This document shows, in pieces, positions 27,463 through 38,445 of a DNA stretch of 64,000 bases. Made by a program: the position numbers and the translations under genes. Location: the NCBI RefSeq assembly GCF_030064675.1, contig NZ_CP116413.1, positions 343,001 to 407,000 of the forward strand, read 5' to 3'. The stretch comes from Crossiella sp. CA-258035 (GTDB taxonomy: Bacteria > Actinomycetota > Actinomycetes > Mycobacteriales > Pseudonocardiaceae). The notes beneath the pieces are model-generated. The model had not been told where the DNA came from and did no database searches. It worked only from the letters and a program-made list of their open reading frames with translations. Each line of letters opens with the position of its first letter. Within the stretch, counting starts at the first letter, position 1.

Positions 27463-27598
27463 CGTTCACCACTTTGAGACCGTGTGGCGAGTGTTCCTCA
27501 TGCTGATTGTGCGCTAATCTCCGCGTAGTCTTCACAGACGAACTACACGCCGGGAGCCTTCGCCGGCAGCCACTGGGGTTTCAGGAAGGAACAAGCGC

Positions 27599-27964
27599 AT
27601 GGCGGAGAGAGTCGTCCGAACCCTGGTCGACGACCTGGACGGTTCGGAAGCGGAAGAGACCGTCGAGTTCGCGGTCGACGGTGTGTCCTACGAGATCGAC
27701 CTTTCCGGGGACAACGCGACGAAGCTGCGGGACGCGCTCGCGTCCTATGTCGCGAGTGCCCGCCGGACCGGCGGCCGTCGGCGCACCTCTTCGGCAGGCG
27801 GGCGTTCAGCCGGTGTCGCGGGCCGGGCGGCCGGGCGGGTCGCTTCCGCCGATCGCGAGCAGAACCAGGCGATTCGTGAGTGGGCGCGCAAGCGCGGCAT
27901 GAAGGTTTCGGACCGGGGCCGCATCCCGGCGGACGTGCTCCAGCAGTTCCACCAGGAGAACTGA
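27599..27964 (+). CDS. lsr2: Lsr2 nucleoid-associated xenogeneic silencer
   Basis: An H-NS-like protein that bridges AT-rich DNA and silences foreign genes. 121 residues: an N-terminal dimerisation domain ([26 protein letters not shown]), a basic Gly/Arg/Ser linker, then the DNA-binding domain with an AT-hook-like RGR ([12 protein letters not shown]). Same neighbour order as in mycobacteria (lysS-lsr2-clpC1). ATG at 27599 follows a purine-rich AGGAAGGAA. A strong hairpin follows. Confidence 0.97.
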   Translation: MAERVVRTLVDDLDGSEAEETVEFAVDGVSYEIDLSGDNATKLRDALASYVASARRTGGRRRTSSAGGRSAGVAGRAAGRVASADREQNQAIREWARKRGMKVSDRGRIPADVLQQFHQEN

Positions 27965-27999
27965 ACCGGCCGTTAACGGTCACACTTGGATATTTCAAT

Positions 28000-28051
28000 A
28001 CAGGACGGGACCCGCTGCCGGTTTGTAGCCGTGCGGCGAGTCCCGTCCTGT
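28000..28051 (+). terminator. Hairpin terminator after lsr2
   Basis: Perfect 12-base arms ACAGGACGGGAC and GTCCCGTCCTGT enclose a GC-rich 28-base loop that can pair further. It separates lsr2 from the convergent iron-binding protein gene and can end both. Confidence 0.85.
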
Positions 28052-28065
28052 GCTATATGGCTTGA

Positions 28066-29052
28066 TCACTTACCGGGATCGACGCCGAAAGCCTTCGCCA
28101 GGTCGTCCAGCACCACGTGCGCGCCTTGCAGGCTCACCGACGAGATCCAGGTGGTATCCGAAACATCGTGCACCTGGCCCTTCAGCTGCGCCCACAGCGG
28201 ATTGGCCTGGAACTTCTCCTTCGCCTTCACCGAGTCGCCCTTGGCATCCGGGAAGGCGGTGACGAACACCTGGTCGGCATCGGCGCGCAGGATGTTCTCC
28301 GGGCTCAGCTCGACGAAGATCTGCGCCGCGTTCGGGTCGTTCTGCTCCGCGGGCCGCCCCAGACCGGCGTCCTTGAGCACGATGCCGATGAAGCTGTTCA
28401 TCGAGTAGGCCCTGGTCGGCCCGTCCACGAACCGGACCACCGAGACCGTCGGCGTCCTGCCCGCCTTGGCCCTGATCGCCGCGCCGACCTTGGCCGCCCG
28501 GTCCTCATATGCCTTGATCTTGGTCTCGGCCAGCTGCTCCTTGCCCAGCGCCTTGCCGGCCAGCCGGATGTTGTCCTTCCAGGTCTTGCCGGTCTCCGCG
28601 CTGAACACGGTCGGCTTGCGCGCCGACAGCGCGGCGTAGAGGTTCTCGTGCCGGACCTTGGCGGAGAGGATCAGGTCGGGGTCGGCCACCAGCACCTGCT
28701 CCAGCCTGGCCTGCTCCAGCTGGCCGACCGGCTTGGCGTTCTTGGCGTACTTCTCCGCCTCGGCCGCCAGGTAGTCCGGGAACTTGTCCCCGGTGGCCGG
28801 GAACTGGGTGTAGGCGGCCAGCTGGGTCTCCAGCGCGAACACCGCGTCCACGTAGGAGCTGTCCAGCGCGGCCACCTTGCCCGGCTGCTTCTCGATGGTG
28901 GTCTTGCCCATCGCGTGCTCGATCGTGCGCGGGAACCCGGCGGCCGACCCCCCGGGGGCCGTCGAGCTGGTCTGCGGGCTGCCGCCACCGCCACAGGCGC
29001 TGACGAGCACGGCCGTGACGGCGAGGACGGCCAGCGTCCTGGGCCTGGTCAT
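28066..29052 (-). CDS. Iron-siderophore ABC transporter, substrate-binding lipoprotein
   Basis: 328 residues with a lipoprotein signal ending LVSAC (lipidated Cys20), a Gly/Ser linker and a two-lobed FecB/FepB-type binding domain. It delivers ferric siderophore to the permease encoded divergently. The start lies next to an IdeR/DtxR-type iron box, so expression should rise when iron is scarce. Which siderophore is bound cannot be read; no siderophore synthesis genes are in the window. Confidence 0.9.
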   Translation of the reverse strand: MTRPRTLAVLAVTAVLVSACGGGGSPQTSSTAPGGSAAGFPRTIEHAMGKTTIEKQPGKVAALDSSYVDAVFALETQLAAYTQFPATGDKFPDYLAAEAEKYAKNAKPVGQLEQARLEQVLVADPDLILSAKVRHENLYAALSARKPTVFSAETGKTWKDNIRLAGKALGKEQLAETKIKAYEDRAAKVGAAIRAKAGRTPTVSVVRFVDGPTRAYSMNSFIGIVLKDAGLGRPAEQNDPNAAQIFVELSPENILRADADQVFVTAFPDAKGDSVKAKEKFQANPLWAQLKGQVHDVSDTTWISSVSLQGAHVVLDDLAKAFGVDPGK

Positions 29053-29065
29053 AGCGGTCCTTCCA

Positions 29066-29084
29066 TTCGGTTAGGCTTGCCTCA
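29066..29084. promoter_or_regulatory. IdeR/DtxR-type iron box between divergent iron uptake genes
   Basis: The 19-mer matches 15 of 19 positions of the recalled consensus TTAGGTTAGGCTAACCTAA (core GGTTAGGCTTGCCT). It sits in the 53-base gap between the binding-protein and permease genes, where iron-loaded repressor would block both. Confidence 0.75.
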
Positions 29085-29105
29085 GTAGAGGATAGGAGCC
29101 GCAGC

Positions 29106-30158
29106 ATGACCCGTGCCGCGATCGCGCCCGGGTCCGCGGTTCCGGTCCCGGTGCGCAGGCGCCGACGTGTGCTCGGCCTGGCGCTGCTCACCGCCGCGCT
29201 GGTGTTGTCGCTGGTGGCCAGTGTGGCCATCGGCGCGAAGCCGGTCCCGCTGGCCGACGTGTGGCACGCGCTGACCGCGCCGACGGGCGCGGAGAACGAC
29301 CTGATCGTGAACTCGCTGCGCATCCCGCGCACCATCCTCGGTCTGCTGGTCGGCCTGGCCCTGGGCATCGCGGGCTCGCTGCTGCAGGGGCACACCCGCA
29401 ACCCGCTGGCCGATCCCGGCCTGCTCGGGGTGAACCAGGGCGCGGCGTTCGCGGTGGTGCTGGCGATCTTCACCTTCGGCTTCACCGACCTGTACAGCTT
29501 CGTCTGGTTCGCCTTCGCCGGGGCGCTGCTGGCCACCGTGGTGGTCTTCGCGATCGGCTCCGCGGGCACCAGGGGCCGGGGCGGGCCGACCCCGGTGACG
29601 CTGGCCCTCTCCGGCGCGGCGGTCTCCTCCTTCCTGTACGCGCTCAGCTCCGCGCTGATCCTGCTGGACGCGCAGAGCCTGGAGACCTTCCGGTTCTGGC
29701 GCAGCGGCTCGCTGGCCGGCCGGGACCCGGAGATCATCCTGCAGGTGCTGCCGTTCCTGCTGGCCGGACTGCTGCTCGCGCTGGTCAACGGGCCCGGCCT
29801 GAACGCGATCTCCCTCGGCGACGACGTGGCCCGCTCGCTCGGCCAGCGGATCTGGCTGACCAGGGCGGTGGGCATCGCCGCGGTGACCCTGCTGACCGGG
29901 GCCGCGGTGTCGGCCTGCGGGCCGATCGGGTTCGTCGGGCTGATCGTGCCGCACCTGGCCCGCGCCATCACCGGGCCGGACTACCGCTGGCTGCTGCCCT
30001 ACGCCGGGCTGATCGGCGCGGTGCTGGTGCTGGTCTCCGACGTGCTCGGCCGGGTGCTGGCCAGGCCGGGCGAGCTCCAGGTGGGCATCATGCTGGCGCT
30101 GGTCGGCTCGCCGTTCTTCGTGGTGCTGGTGCGCCGCCGGAAGCTGGTGAGCCTGTGA
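29106..30158 (+). CDS. Iron-siderophore ABC transporter permease (FecCD family), subunit 1
   Basis: 350 residues with about nine hydrophobic segments and the family's RIPRTILGLLVGLALGIAGS, GHTRNPLADPGLLGVNQGAAF and CGPIGFVGLIVPH stretches. It pairs with the next permease as the channel. ATG at 29106 has AGGAG upstream. The stop overlaps the next GTG by 4 bases. Confidence 0.93.
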   Translation: MTRAAIAPGSAVPVPVRRRRRVLGLALLTAALVLSLVASVAIGAKPVPLADVWHALTAPTGAENDLIVNSLRIPRTILGLLVGLALGIAGSLLQGHTRNPLADPGLLGVNQGAAFAVVLAIFTFGFTDLYSFVWFAFAGALLATVVVFAIGSAGTRGRGGPTPVTLALSGAAVSSFLYALSSALILLDAQSLETFRFWRSGSLAGRDPEIILQVLPFLLAGLLLALVNGPGLNAISLGDDVARSLGQRIWLTRAVGIAAVTLLTGAAVSACGPIGFVGLIVPHLARAITGPDYRWLLPYAGLIGAVLVLVSDVLGRVLARPGELQVGIMLALVGSPFFVVLVRRRKLVSL

Positions 30159-31230
30159 CCACCAAGCTCGCGCCGGTGCCCGGCCGTCCCGCGCTGCGGC
30201 TGGGCGGCGGCTCCTGGACGCTGCGGCTGCGCGCCGCGGCCGTGCCGGTGCTCGGCCTGGCCGCGCTGGTCTTCGTGCTCGCGCTCAACCTGACCCTCGG
30301 CGACTTCCCGATCAGCCTGGGCGAGGTCTTCGCCGCGCTGTTCGGCGGCGGCGAGGAGGCGCACCGGTTCATCCTGTTCGACCTGCGGCTACCCAGGGCG
30401 CTGACCGGCGCGCTGGTCGGCGCCGCGCTCGGCCTGGCCGGGGCGATCACCCAGTCCATCGCGCGCAACCCGCTGGCCAGCCCGGACCTGCTCGGGGTGA
30501 GCGCGGGCGCGGGGGCGGGCGCGGTGGCCGTGGTGATGTTCGGCGGCTCCGCCGGCGGGCTCAGCGGCTACCTGTCCTCGGTCGCGCTGCCGGTGGCCGC
30601 GCTGCTCGGCGGCCTGCTCGCCGCCGCGGTGGTCTACCTGCTGGCCTGGCGGCGTGGCATCGAGGGCTTCCGGCTGGTGCTGGTCGGCATCGGCGTGCAC
30701 GCGGTGCTGTCCAACGTGACCTTCTGGCTGCTCACCCTCTCCGACGTGGCCGACGCCGGCCGGGCCATGGTGTGGCTGACCGGCAGCCTCAACGCCCGCG
30801 GCTGGGACCACGTGGTGCCGGTGGCCATCGCGCTGGCGGTGCTGGTTCCGCTCACCCTCTTCGGCGCCCGCACCCTGGGCGCGCTGCAGTTCAACGACGA
30901 CACCGTGCGCGCGCTCGGCGTGCGGGTCGAGCTGAGCCGCTCGCTGCTAGTGCTGGCCGCGGTCGGGCTGGCCGCGGTGGCCACCGCCTCGGCCGGCCCG
31001 GTGGAGTTCGTCGCGCTGGCCGTGCCGCAGATCGCGCTGCGCCTCTCCGGCCTGGCCCAGCCGCCGCTGCTGGCCAGCGCGGTGCTCGGGGCCGCCCTCA
31101 CCGTCACCGCCGACGTGCTCGCCCGCACCGCCTTCGGCATGGTCGAACTGCCGGTCGGCATCGTCACCGCCATCCTCGGCGCCCCCTACCTGGTGTTCCT
31201 GCTCGTCCGACGCTATCGGGAGGTACGCGG

Positions 31231-31234
<4 letters not shown>
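30155..31234 (+). CDS. Iron-siderophore ABC transporter permease (FecCD family), subunit 2
   Basis: 359 residues, homologous to the preceding permease: LRLPRALTGALVGAALGLAGA, SIARNPLASPDLLGVSAGAG, and ASAGPVEFVALAVPQIALRLSG where FecCD proteins normally have the GPIxFVGLxxPH signature. GTG at 30155 overlaps the previous stop (GTGA) and its own stop overlaps the ATPase start (ATGA), so the three transporter genes are translationally coupled. Confidence 0.93.
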
Positions 31235-32045
<811 letters not shown>

Positions 32046-32049
<4 letters not shown>

Positions 32050-32783
32050 CCGGGCCGCAGCACCGCGAGATATTCGTGGTGCTCCCGCAACAGCCCCGGG
32101 CCTGGCGGTTCGTCCTCGCCGAGCACGATCCCGGACAGCGCCAGTCCGGTGCCGGTGAGCAGCAGGCCCAGGTCGGCCGGGGTGTAGCAGCGCAGGGTCT
32201 GGGTGAGCTTCCGGTCCGGCTCGGCCACGTCCCACCAGGTGTCGGTCGCGGTGCAGGTGACCGGGTCGAAGCTGGTCCGCTCGCGCAGCTCGTGCCGGTA
32301 ACCGCGGGCCGGATCGGGCAGCAGGTGCTCCTCGTCGCCGTGCCAACCGGCCCAGACGAACGGGTTGAACACGTCCACCAGCGCCACCCCGCCCGGCCGC
32401 AGCCAGCCCGCGATCCGGGTCAGCAACCTGCGCTGGTCGGCATCCGAACCCACGCCGAAGCCGTTCCAGTAGCAGACCGCGTCGAAGTCCCCCGGCAGCT
32501 CGACCTCGAAGAAGTCGGCCCGCACGCTGGTCAGCCGCTCGTGGGTCAGCTCGGGCGCGGCGCTGACCCGGTCGCTGACCTCCACCGCGGTCACCGCGTA
32601 CCCGGCCCGCGCGGTGGCCACCGCGGTCGTGCCGTAGCCCGAGCCCAGCTCCAGCACCCGGCCCGCCGCGGGGCCGTGCGCGCGCAGCAGCCGCACCCGC
32701 CGTTCGTCCCGTTCGGTGACCTTCGCGTCGGCCTCGGCCCACCACGCGCCGGTCCTGGAGTAGAAGTCCCGCACCCAGTCCAC
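32046..32783 (-). CDS. Class I SAM-dependent methyltransferase in the iron island
   Basis: 245 residues beginning with WVRDFYSRTGAWW and the SAM motif VLELGSGYGTTAVATA, followed by the acidic VEVSDRV. Resembles methyltransferase-25/11 proteins acting on small molecules. GTG at 32783 chosen because a longer frame shadows the upstream gene. It is 17 bases behind the siderophore reductase gene on the same strand, so it is probably co-expressed under iron limitation; modification of a siderophore is possible but unproven. Confidence 0.8.
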
Positions 32784-32800
32784 CGGCGCAGTGAACCGCC

Positions 32801-33628
32801 TCAGGAGTCGGCGAGCACCCGCTTTTCCCGCTCGGCCGCGGACACCCTCGGGCAGGTCGCGCAGGCACGCTGGCCCTCCAGTGCGAAGTGAAAGCAGCAG
32901 CTCTCCCGCCGCCGGGTCCACACCGTGCGGCCCTCGCCGTGCACCGGGTACAGCCGGGACGGCGAGGTGAACGGCTCGATCAGCTCGGGCAGCACCAGCG
33001 CGGCCCCGGCCACGCCGGCGCCCTCGTCGCCGAGCATCCGGCCGGTCTGCCACAGCGCGCTGTCCAGCGCGTCCGTGGCCGCGCCCCACAGCATGTGCCT
33101 GCCCAGCCGGGTGGTCGGGCCGTAGGCCGCTACGAACTCCCTGGCGTGCCCGGCGAAGCGGGCCCGCAGCACCCCGGCCAGCGCGGCCTCGTCCCTGACC
33201 ACGGTCGCCTCTGGCGTGCCGGCCGCCGGGTCCTCGGGCAGGCAGACAAAACCGGCAGAAAGCAGCGCGATGCCGTCGGGATGCGGACGATCACCCGAAA
33301 GACGGAATGCGAGGTCGCCCGGCCGCAGCCAGGGCACCCGCCGGGCGGTGTGGAACAGGATGGCACCCAGGTAGGCGGGTACCTGGAGATACCAGGCCAG
33401 CACGTAGCCCGCGGTGGTGCGGTCCGGAACATTTCCGTCGTAGTGCTCGTTGAGCCAGACAGCGAGGTCTTTCCGCCACCGGTCGAACTGGGCCGGGTCG
33501 GCCAGCAGGTCGGCGCAGACCCGCCAGGAGTCATCCGGAGTCCCGAAGCGCACCGCAACGTGTCCGCGCGAGGTGTCGACACCGGCCAGCGAGGCGGCCA
33601 GTGCGCTCGGCGCCAGACGGACGGTCAC
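32801..33628 (-). CDS. FhuF-like (2Fe-2S) siderophore-iron reductase
   Basis: 275 residues ending in the FhuF-type cluster motif CC-x10-C-x2-C (SCCFHF...ACATC). These proteins reduce ferric iron in imported siderophores to release it in the cytoplasm. No signal peptide. An iron box lies just upstream of the GTG at 33628, which ties it to the transporter genes. Confidence 0.88.
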   Translation of the reverse strand: MTVRLAPSALAASLAGVDTSRGHVAVRFGTPDDSWRVCADLLADPAQFDRWRKDLAVWLNEHYDGNVPDRTTAGYVLAWYLQVPAYLGAILFHTARRVPWLRPGDLAFRLSGDRPHPDGIALLSAGFVCLPEDPAAGTPEATVVRDEAALAGVLRARFAGHAREFVAAYGPTTRLGRHMLWGAATDALDSALWQTGRMLGDEGAGVAGAALVLPELIEPFTSPSRLYPVHGEGRTVWTRRRESCCFHFALEGQRACATCPRVSAAEREKRVLADS

Positions 33629-33650
33629 CCGGGATCTCCTCGATCGATGG

Positions 33651-33669
33651 TCAGGCTTGCCTAACCTAA
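33651..33669 (-). promoter_or_regulatory. IdeR/DtxR-type iron box upstream of fhuF-like gene
   Basis: On the minus strand the sequence reads TTAGGTTAGGCAAGCCTGA, 16 of 19 positions matching the recalled iron-box consensus. It is centred about 32 bases before the start. Confidence 0.82.
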
Positions 33670-33769
33670 CCTAGGGTGATCAGGTGTTCCGCCATCGGGG
33701 TGATCCGGTCGCCAGACGGCAGCTTGTTCGCGCTCAGCGGACACCGCCGATCCGGTGGAATTGTGTCCA

Positions 33770-33809
33770 CCTCACACTCGTTGTGTCGGTCAGTAGCGAG
33801 AGTGTGAGG
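33770..33809. repeat. Inverted repeat in the clpC upstream region
   Basis: Arms CCTCACACTCG and CGAGAGTGTGAGG (one 2-base bulge) enclose 16 bases. It lies about 100 bases before clpC and next to a second short repeat, GTGGA...TCCAC at 33755-33770. Candidate operator or leader hairpin; a clean ClgR or CtsR site was not recognised. Confidence 0.5.
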
Positions 33810-33910
33810 ACGGAAGGAAGAAGTCGGGCCGACTAGAGTGGCCCTACGGTGCCGACCCGGGAGCGAACACTGGGGTCGAGGGCCGCCGGCGCAGCAGTCA
33901 GGGAGTGCGA

Positions 33911-36463
33911 ATGTTCGAAAGGTTTACCGACCGCGCGAGGCGGGTGGTTGTCCTGGCCCAGGAGGAAGCCAGGATGTTGAACCACAACTACATTGGCACC
34001 GAGCACATCCTTCTGGGCTTGATCCACGAAGGTGAGGGTGTCGCCGCCAAGGCGCTGGAGTCGCTGGGCATCGCCCTTGAAGGCGTGCGCCAGCAGGTCG
34101 AAGAGATCATCGGTCAGGGCCAGCAGGCGCCGAGCGGGCACATCCCGTTCACGCCGAGGGCGAAGAAGGTTCTCGAGCTCTCCCTGCGGGAGGCGCTCCA
34201 GCTCGGCCACAACTACATCGGCACCGAGCACATCCTGCTCGGCCTGATTCGCGAGGGCGAGGGCGTGGCCGCCCAGGTCCTGGTGAAGCTGGGCGCCGAC
34301 CTGAACCGGGTGCGGCAGCAGGTGCTCCAGCTGCTCTCCGGCTACCAGGGCAAGGAACCCGCCGAGTCCGGCGGCCGCGGCGAGGGCACCCCGTCCTCCT
34401 CGCTGGTGCTGGACCAGTTCGGCCGCAACCTCACCTCCTCCGCCCGCGAGGGCAAGCTCGACCCGGTCATCGGGCGCGAGAAGGAGATCGAGCGGGTCAT
34501 GCAGGTGCTGTCCCGCCGCACCAAGAACAACCCGGTGCTCATCGGTGAGCCCGGCGTCGGCAAGACCGCGGTCGTGGAGGGCCTTGCCCAGCGGATCGTC
34601 AAGGGCGAGGTGCCCGAGACGCTCAAGGACAAGCAGCTCTACACCCTCGACCTCGGCTCGCTGGTGGCCGGTTCCCGCTACCGCGGTGACTTCGAGGAGC
34701 GCCTGAAGAAGGTGCTCAAGGAGATCCGCACCCGCGGCGACATCATCCTGTTCATCGACGAGATCCACACCCTGGTCGGCGCGGGCGCCGCCGAGGGCGC
34801 GATCGACGCGGCCAGCATTCTGAAGCCGATGCTCGCCCGCGGTGAGCTGCAGACCATCGGCGCCACCACGCTGGACGAGTACCGCAAGCACGTCGAGAAG
34901 GACCCCGCGCTGGAGCGGCGCTTCCAGCCGATCCAGGTCGGCGAGCCCTCGCTGGAACACACCATCGAGATCCTCAAGGGTCTGCGCGACCGGTACGAGG
35001 CGCACCACCGCGTCTCCATCACCGACGGCGCGCTGGTGCAGGCGGCCACCCTGGCCGACCGCTACATCAACGACCGCTTCCTGCCGGACAAGGCGATCGA
35101 CCTGATCGACGAGGCCGGCGCCCGGATGCGGATCCGCCGGATGACCGCGCCGCCGGACCTGCGCGAGTTCGACGAGAAGATCGCCGACGTGCGCCGGGAC
35201 AAGGAGTCCGCGATCGACGCGCAGGACTTCGAGCGCGCGGCCAAGCTCCGGGACGCGGAGAAGCAGCTGCTGGGCCAGAAGGCCGAGCGGGAGAAGCAGT
35301 GGAAGGCCGGTGACCTCGACGTCGTCGCCGAGGTCGACGAGGAGCAGATCGCCGAGGTGCTGGCGAACTGGACCGGCATCCCCGTCTTCAAGCTCACCGA
35401 GGAGGAGACCTCGCGTCTGCTCCGCATGGAGGACGAGCTGCACAAGCGGATCATCGGCCAGTTCGAGGCGGTCAAGTCCGTCTCGCAGGCGATCCGCCGC
35501 ACCCGTGCCGGTCTGAAGGACCCGAAGCGTCCGTCCGGCTCGTTCATCTTCGCCGGTCCCTCCGGTGTGGGTAAGACCGAGCTGTCCAAGGCGCTGGCCG
35601 AGTTCCTCTTCGGCGAGGACGACGCGCTCATCCAGATCGACATGGGCGAGTTCCACGACCGCTACACCGCCTCGCGGCTCTTCGGCGCGCCCCCCGGGTA
35701 CGTCGGCTACGAGGAGGGCGGTCAGCTCACCGAGAAGGTGCGGCGCAAGCCGTTCTCCGTGGTGCTCTTCGACGAGATCGAGAAGGCGCACCAGGAGGTC
35801 TACAACACGCTGCTCCAGGTGCTCGAGGACGGCCGCCTGACCGATGGTCAGGGCCGCACGGTGGACTTCAAGAACACCGTGATCATCTTCACCTCGAACC
35901 TCGGCACCCAGGACATCTCCAAGGCCGTCGGCCTCGGCTTCACCGCCAACACCGGCGCCGGCTCGAACTACGACCGGATGAAGCAGAAGGTCAACGACGA
36001 GCTGAAGAAGCACTTCCGCCCCGAGTTCCTCAACCGGATCGACGACATCATCGTCTTCCACCAGCTCACCGAGGAACAGATCATCAAGATGGTCGACCTG
36101 ATGATCAACCGGGTGGAGACCCAGCTCCGGAACAAGGACATGTCGCTGGAGCTCACCCCGGTGGCGAAGAAGCTGCTGGCCAAGCGCGGTTTCGACCCCG
36201 TGCTCGGCGCCCGGCCGCTGCGCCGGACGATCCAGCGCGAGATCGAGGACCAGCTGTCGGAGAAGATCCTCTTCGGCGAGATCCAGCCCGGGCAGATCAT
36301 CATCTGCGACGTCGAGGGCTGGGACGGCGAGGGTCCGGACGACAAGGTGAAGTTCGTCTTCCGCGGCGAGGCCAAGCCGACCCGCGTGCCGGACGCGCCG
36401 CCCGTCGACCTGGCCGGCCCGGCCGGTGACGAGCCCGAAGCGGGCACCGGCACCAACGGCTGA
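33911..36463 (+). CDS. clpC: ATP-dependent Clp protease ATPase subunit ClpC
   Basis: 850 residues. Unfoldase that feeds proteins to ClpP. Order: two N-terminal repeats ([13 protein letters not shown] appears twice, about 25 and 100), first AAA module with Walker A GEPGVGKT (about 212), a UVR-like coiled middle ([16 protein letters not shown]), second AAA module with GPSGVGKTE (about 550) and the C-terminal D2-small domain. ATG at 33911 matches the family start [12 protein letters not shown], with AGGGAG upstream. Same place as clpC1 Rv3596c. Confidence 0.98.
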   Translation: MFERFTDRARRVVVLAQEEARMLNHNYIGTEHILLGLIHEGEGVAAKALESLGIALEGVRQQVEEIIGQGQQAPSGHIPFTPRAKKVLELSLREALQLGHNYIGTEHILLGLIREGEGVAAQVLVKLGADLNRVRQQVLQLLSGYQGKEPAESGGRGEGTPSSSLVLDQFGRNLTSSAREGKLDPVIGREKEIERVMQVLSRRTKNNPVLIGEPGVGKTAVVEGLAQRIVKGEVPETLKDKQLYTLDLGSLVAGSRYRGDFEERLKKVLKEIRTRGDIILFIDEIHTLVGAGAAEGAIDAASILKPMLARGELQTIGATTLDEYRKHVEKDPALERRFQPIQVGEPSLEHTIEILKGLRDRYEAHHRVSITDGALVQAATLADRYINDRFLPDKAIDLIDEAGARMRIRRMTAPPDLREFDEKIADVRRDKESAIDAQDFERAAKLRDAEKQLLGQKAEREKQWKAGDLDVVAEVDEEQIAEVLANWTGIPVFKLTEEETSRLLRMEDELHKRIIGQFEAVKSVSQAIRRTRAGLKDPKRPSGSFIFAGPSGVGKTELSKALAEFLFGEDDALIQIDMGEFHDRYTASRLFGAPPGYVGYEEGGQLTEKVRRKPFSVVLFDEIEKAHQEVYNTLLQVLEDGRLTDGQGRTVDFKNTVIIFTSNLGTQDISKAVGLGFTANTGAGSNYDRMKQKVNDELKKHFRPEFLNRIDDIIVFHQLTEEQIIKMVDLMINRVETQLRNKDMSLELTPVAKKLLAKRGFDPVLGARPLRRTIQREIEDQLSEKILFGEIQPGQIIICDVEGWDGEGPDDKVKFVFRGEAKPTRVPDAPPVDLAGPAGDEPEAGTGTNG

Positions 36464-36480
36464 CCAACGCACCACCCGGG

Positions 36481-36511
36481 AGGGGCAGGCCACTTCGGTG
36501 ACCTGCCCCTT
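36481..36511 (+). terminator. Terminator after clpC
   Basis: The arms AGGGGCAGG and CCTGCCCCT with further inner pairing enclose a TTCG-type loop and are followed by a T-containing stretch. Confidence 0.85.
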
Positions 36512-36556
36512 CCGCATTTCCCCGCCCCGGGCCGGATGTTCAGGCACTCTGGTGGG

Positions 36557-37615
36557 GTGACCCACTCACGGATCGAGGCCGACACGACGCCGCTGACGCG
36601 TCGTGGCGCGCCGCGGCCGCCGGAGCCGGTGGAGCCGAAGCGGCGGCGGCCGGGCGGCAAGCTCGCCGGGGTGCTGCTGTTGCTGGTGGCCGCGCCGGTG
36701 GTGGTGCTCAGCGCGCTGCGCGGGGTGGGTTTCGACCAGCAGAAGCACGCCGCCGCGGCGATCGCGCTGACCCCGTACGCGCTGCCCGCGGCCGCGGTGC
36801 TGGCGGTGCTCGCGCTGCTGCTCAAACGTTGGCTGCTGGCCATCGTGCTGGTGCTGTGCACCGTGCTGCTCGGCATGATCGTGCTGCCCAGGGCGTTCGT
36901 GAAGGCGCGGCCGATCGCGGTCGGCACCCAGGTCAGGGTGCTGTCGGTGAACCTGTTCTTCGGCCGGGCGGACGCCGCGACCGTGGTCAAGCTGGCCAGG
37001 GGCGCCAAGGCCGACGTGCTCAGCCTGCAGGAGCTGACCCCGGAGGCGGTGGCCGCGCTGGACGCGGCCGGGCTGGGCCAGGAGTTGCCGTTCCGGGTGT
37101 TCGAGCCGGGCGCGGGCGCCACCGGCACCGGCATCGCCGCCCGGCACCCGCTGACCAGGATCGCGCTCGGCCGCACCCCGGCGCCCGGCGCGTACGCCCA
37201 GCCCGCCGCGCTGGTCAACCTGCCGGGCCCGCGCGGCCTGGAGGTCATGGCGGTGCACCCGAGGGACCCGGTGGGCCCGAAGGGCGCCGAGTCCTGGCTG
37301 CTGGACCTGGGCGCGCTGCCCGAGCCCCGCACCGAGGGCCCGGCCAGGGTGCTCGCCGGTGACTTCAACGCCACCCTGGACCACTCGCCGCTGCGCCGCC
37401 TGCTCGGCCAGGGCTACCAGGACGCCGCGGACCAGGCGGGCGCCGGGCTGACCAGCACCTGGCCGGCCAGGGGCGCGTTCCCGCCGCCGGTGACCCTGGA
37501 CCACGTGCTGGTGGACAAGCGCTGCCCGGTGGACCGCTTCGACGTCTTCGACGTGGCCGGCAGCGCGCACCGCTCGGTCCTGGCCACCTTCACCGTGCCG
37601 GGCTCCGGCCCCTAG
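36557..37615 (+). CDS. Membrane-anchored endonuclease/exonuclease/phosphatase-fold protein
   Basis: 352 residues. A basic proline-rich start precedes three hydrophobic segments (about 36-56, 67-85, 90-107). The remainder is an extracytoplasmic DNase I-like domain: VLSVNLFFGRAD, SLQELTPE with the metal-binding Glu, HPRDP, LAGDFNATLDHSP and a final TLDHVLV with AHRSV. Actinobacterial members are of unknown substrate; DNA or a phospholipid head group is possible. GTG at 36557 chosen; ATG at 36536 is in frame. Confidence 0.82.
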   Translation: MTHSRIEADTTPLTRRGAPRPPEPVEPKRRRPGGKLAGVLLLLVAAPVVVLSALRGVGFDQQKHAAAAIALTPYALPAAAVLAVLALLLKRWLLAIVLVLCTVLLGMIVLPRAFVKARPIAVGTQVRVLSVNLFFGRADAATVVKLARGAKADVLSLQELTPEAVAALDAAGLGQELPFRVFEPGAGATGTGIAARHPLTRIALGRTPAPGAYAQPAALVNLPGPRGLEVMAVHPRDPVGPKGAESWLLDLGALPEPRTEGPARVLAGDFNATLDHSPLRRLLGQGYQDAADQAGAGLTSTWPARGAFPPPVTLDHVLVDKRCPVDRFDVFDVAGSAHRSVLATFTVPGSGP

Positions 37616-38445
37616 AGCAGCCGGTCCAGCTCGGTGAGAGCGTCCAGGCAGGTCATCGGCAGCGAGACCCCTCGGCCGTGCCGGACCGCCGGCTCGCGCG
37701 GGTTGATCCGGATCAGCCCGCCACCGGCCGCGCTGGCCAGCTCGGCCTGTCTGCGCACGGTGGGCACGGCCTGCCCGGCGCCGATCTCGACCACCACCAG
37801 GTTCGCCCCGCGCAGCTCCCGCCGCCAGGCAGTGCAGGCGTCCAGCTGGGCCTGGCTGCGGTGGCCGACCCAGTCGTAGTCGCCGAACATCAGGATGTTG
37901 GGCCTGGCCAGCCCGCCGCAGCCGGGACAGCTGGGCAGCTCGCCGACTGCGCGCATGGTGTCCGGGTCGATCTCCACCGCCAAGCCGTCGGCGGACCAGA
38001 TGTCCTCCGAGCAGGAGCCCGCGCACTGGAGGTGGTGGATCGAGCCGTGGCACTCCGCCACCCCCCCGAACCCGGCTGACTGGAACTGCCCGTCCACGTT
38101 GGAGGTGAACACCCACTGCCCGCGCGGCAGCCGCTCACCCCACTTGCGCAGGATGCCGAACCCGGCGTGCGGCACGGTCGAGCGGTACAGCGCCAGCCGG
38201 TGCCCGTAGAAGCCCCAGGCCAGCGCCGGGTCCTCGGCGAAGTGCATCGGGTCGGCCAGTTCGGCGAAGCGCAGGCCGAGCGCGGCGTAGGGCGGGTAGG
38301 CCCGCCAGAAGCCCGCGTCACCGCGGAAGTCCGGCAGGCCGCTGTCCACACCCATGCCCGCGCCGGCGCACACCAGCAGGGCGTCGGCGCCGCGGAGCAG
38401 CTCCGCGGCGCGCGCCAGCTCAGTCCGCGGCGCTGGGTCCGGCAC
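37612..38445 (-). CDS. Sir2-family NAD-dependent protein deacylase
   Basis: 277 residues with the sirtuin core: GAGMGVDSGLPDFRG for NAD, TSNVDGQF, the catalytic His in ECHGSIHH, and a zinc pair CAGSC and CPGC. The first zinc half is C-x3-C instead of the common C-x2-C. Removes acyl groups from lysines using NAD. GTG at 38445 lies inside the end of mhuD (26-base overlap), so the two are likely co-translated. Absent from this position in M. tuberculosis. Confidence 0.87.
   Translation of the reverse strand: MPDPAPRTELARAAELLRGADALLVCAGAGMGVDSGLPDFRGDAGFWRAYPPYAALGLRFAELADPMHFAEDPALAWGFYGHRLALYRSTVPHAGFGILRKWGERLPRGQWVFTSNVDGQFQSAGFGGVAECHGSIHHLQCAGSCSEDIWSADGLAVEIDPDTMRAVGELPSCPGCGGLARPNILMFGDYDWVGHRSQAQLDACTAWRRELRGANLVVVEIGAGQAVPTVRRQAELASAAGGGLIRINPREPAVRHGRGVSLPMTCLDALTELDRLL

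Noticed and set aside
33833-36565. 910-codon minus-strand frame opposite clpC
   Set aside because: Antisense shadow of a highly conserved gene; no recognisable motif.
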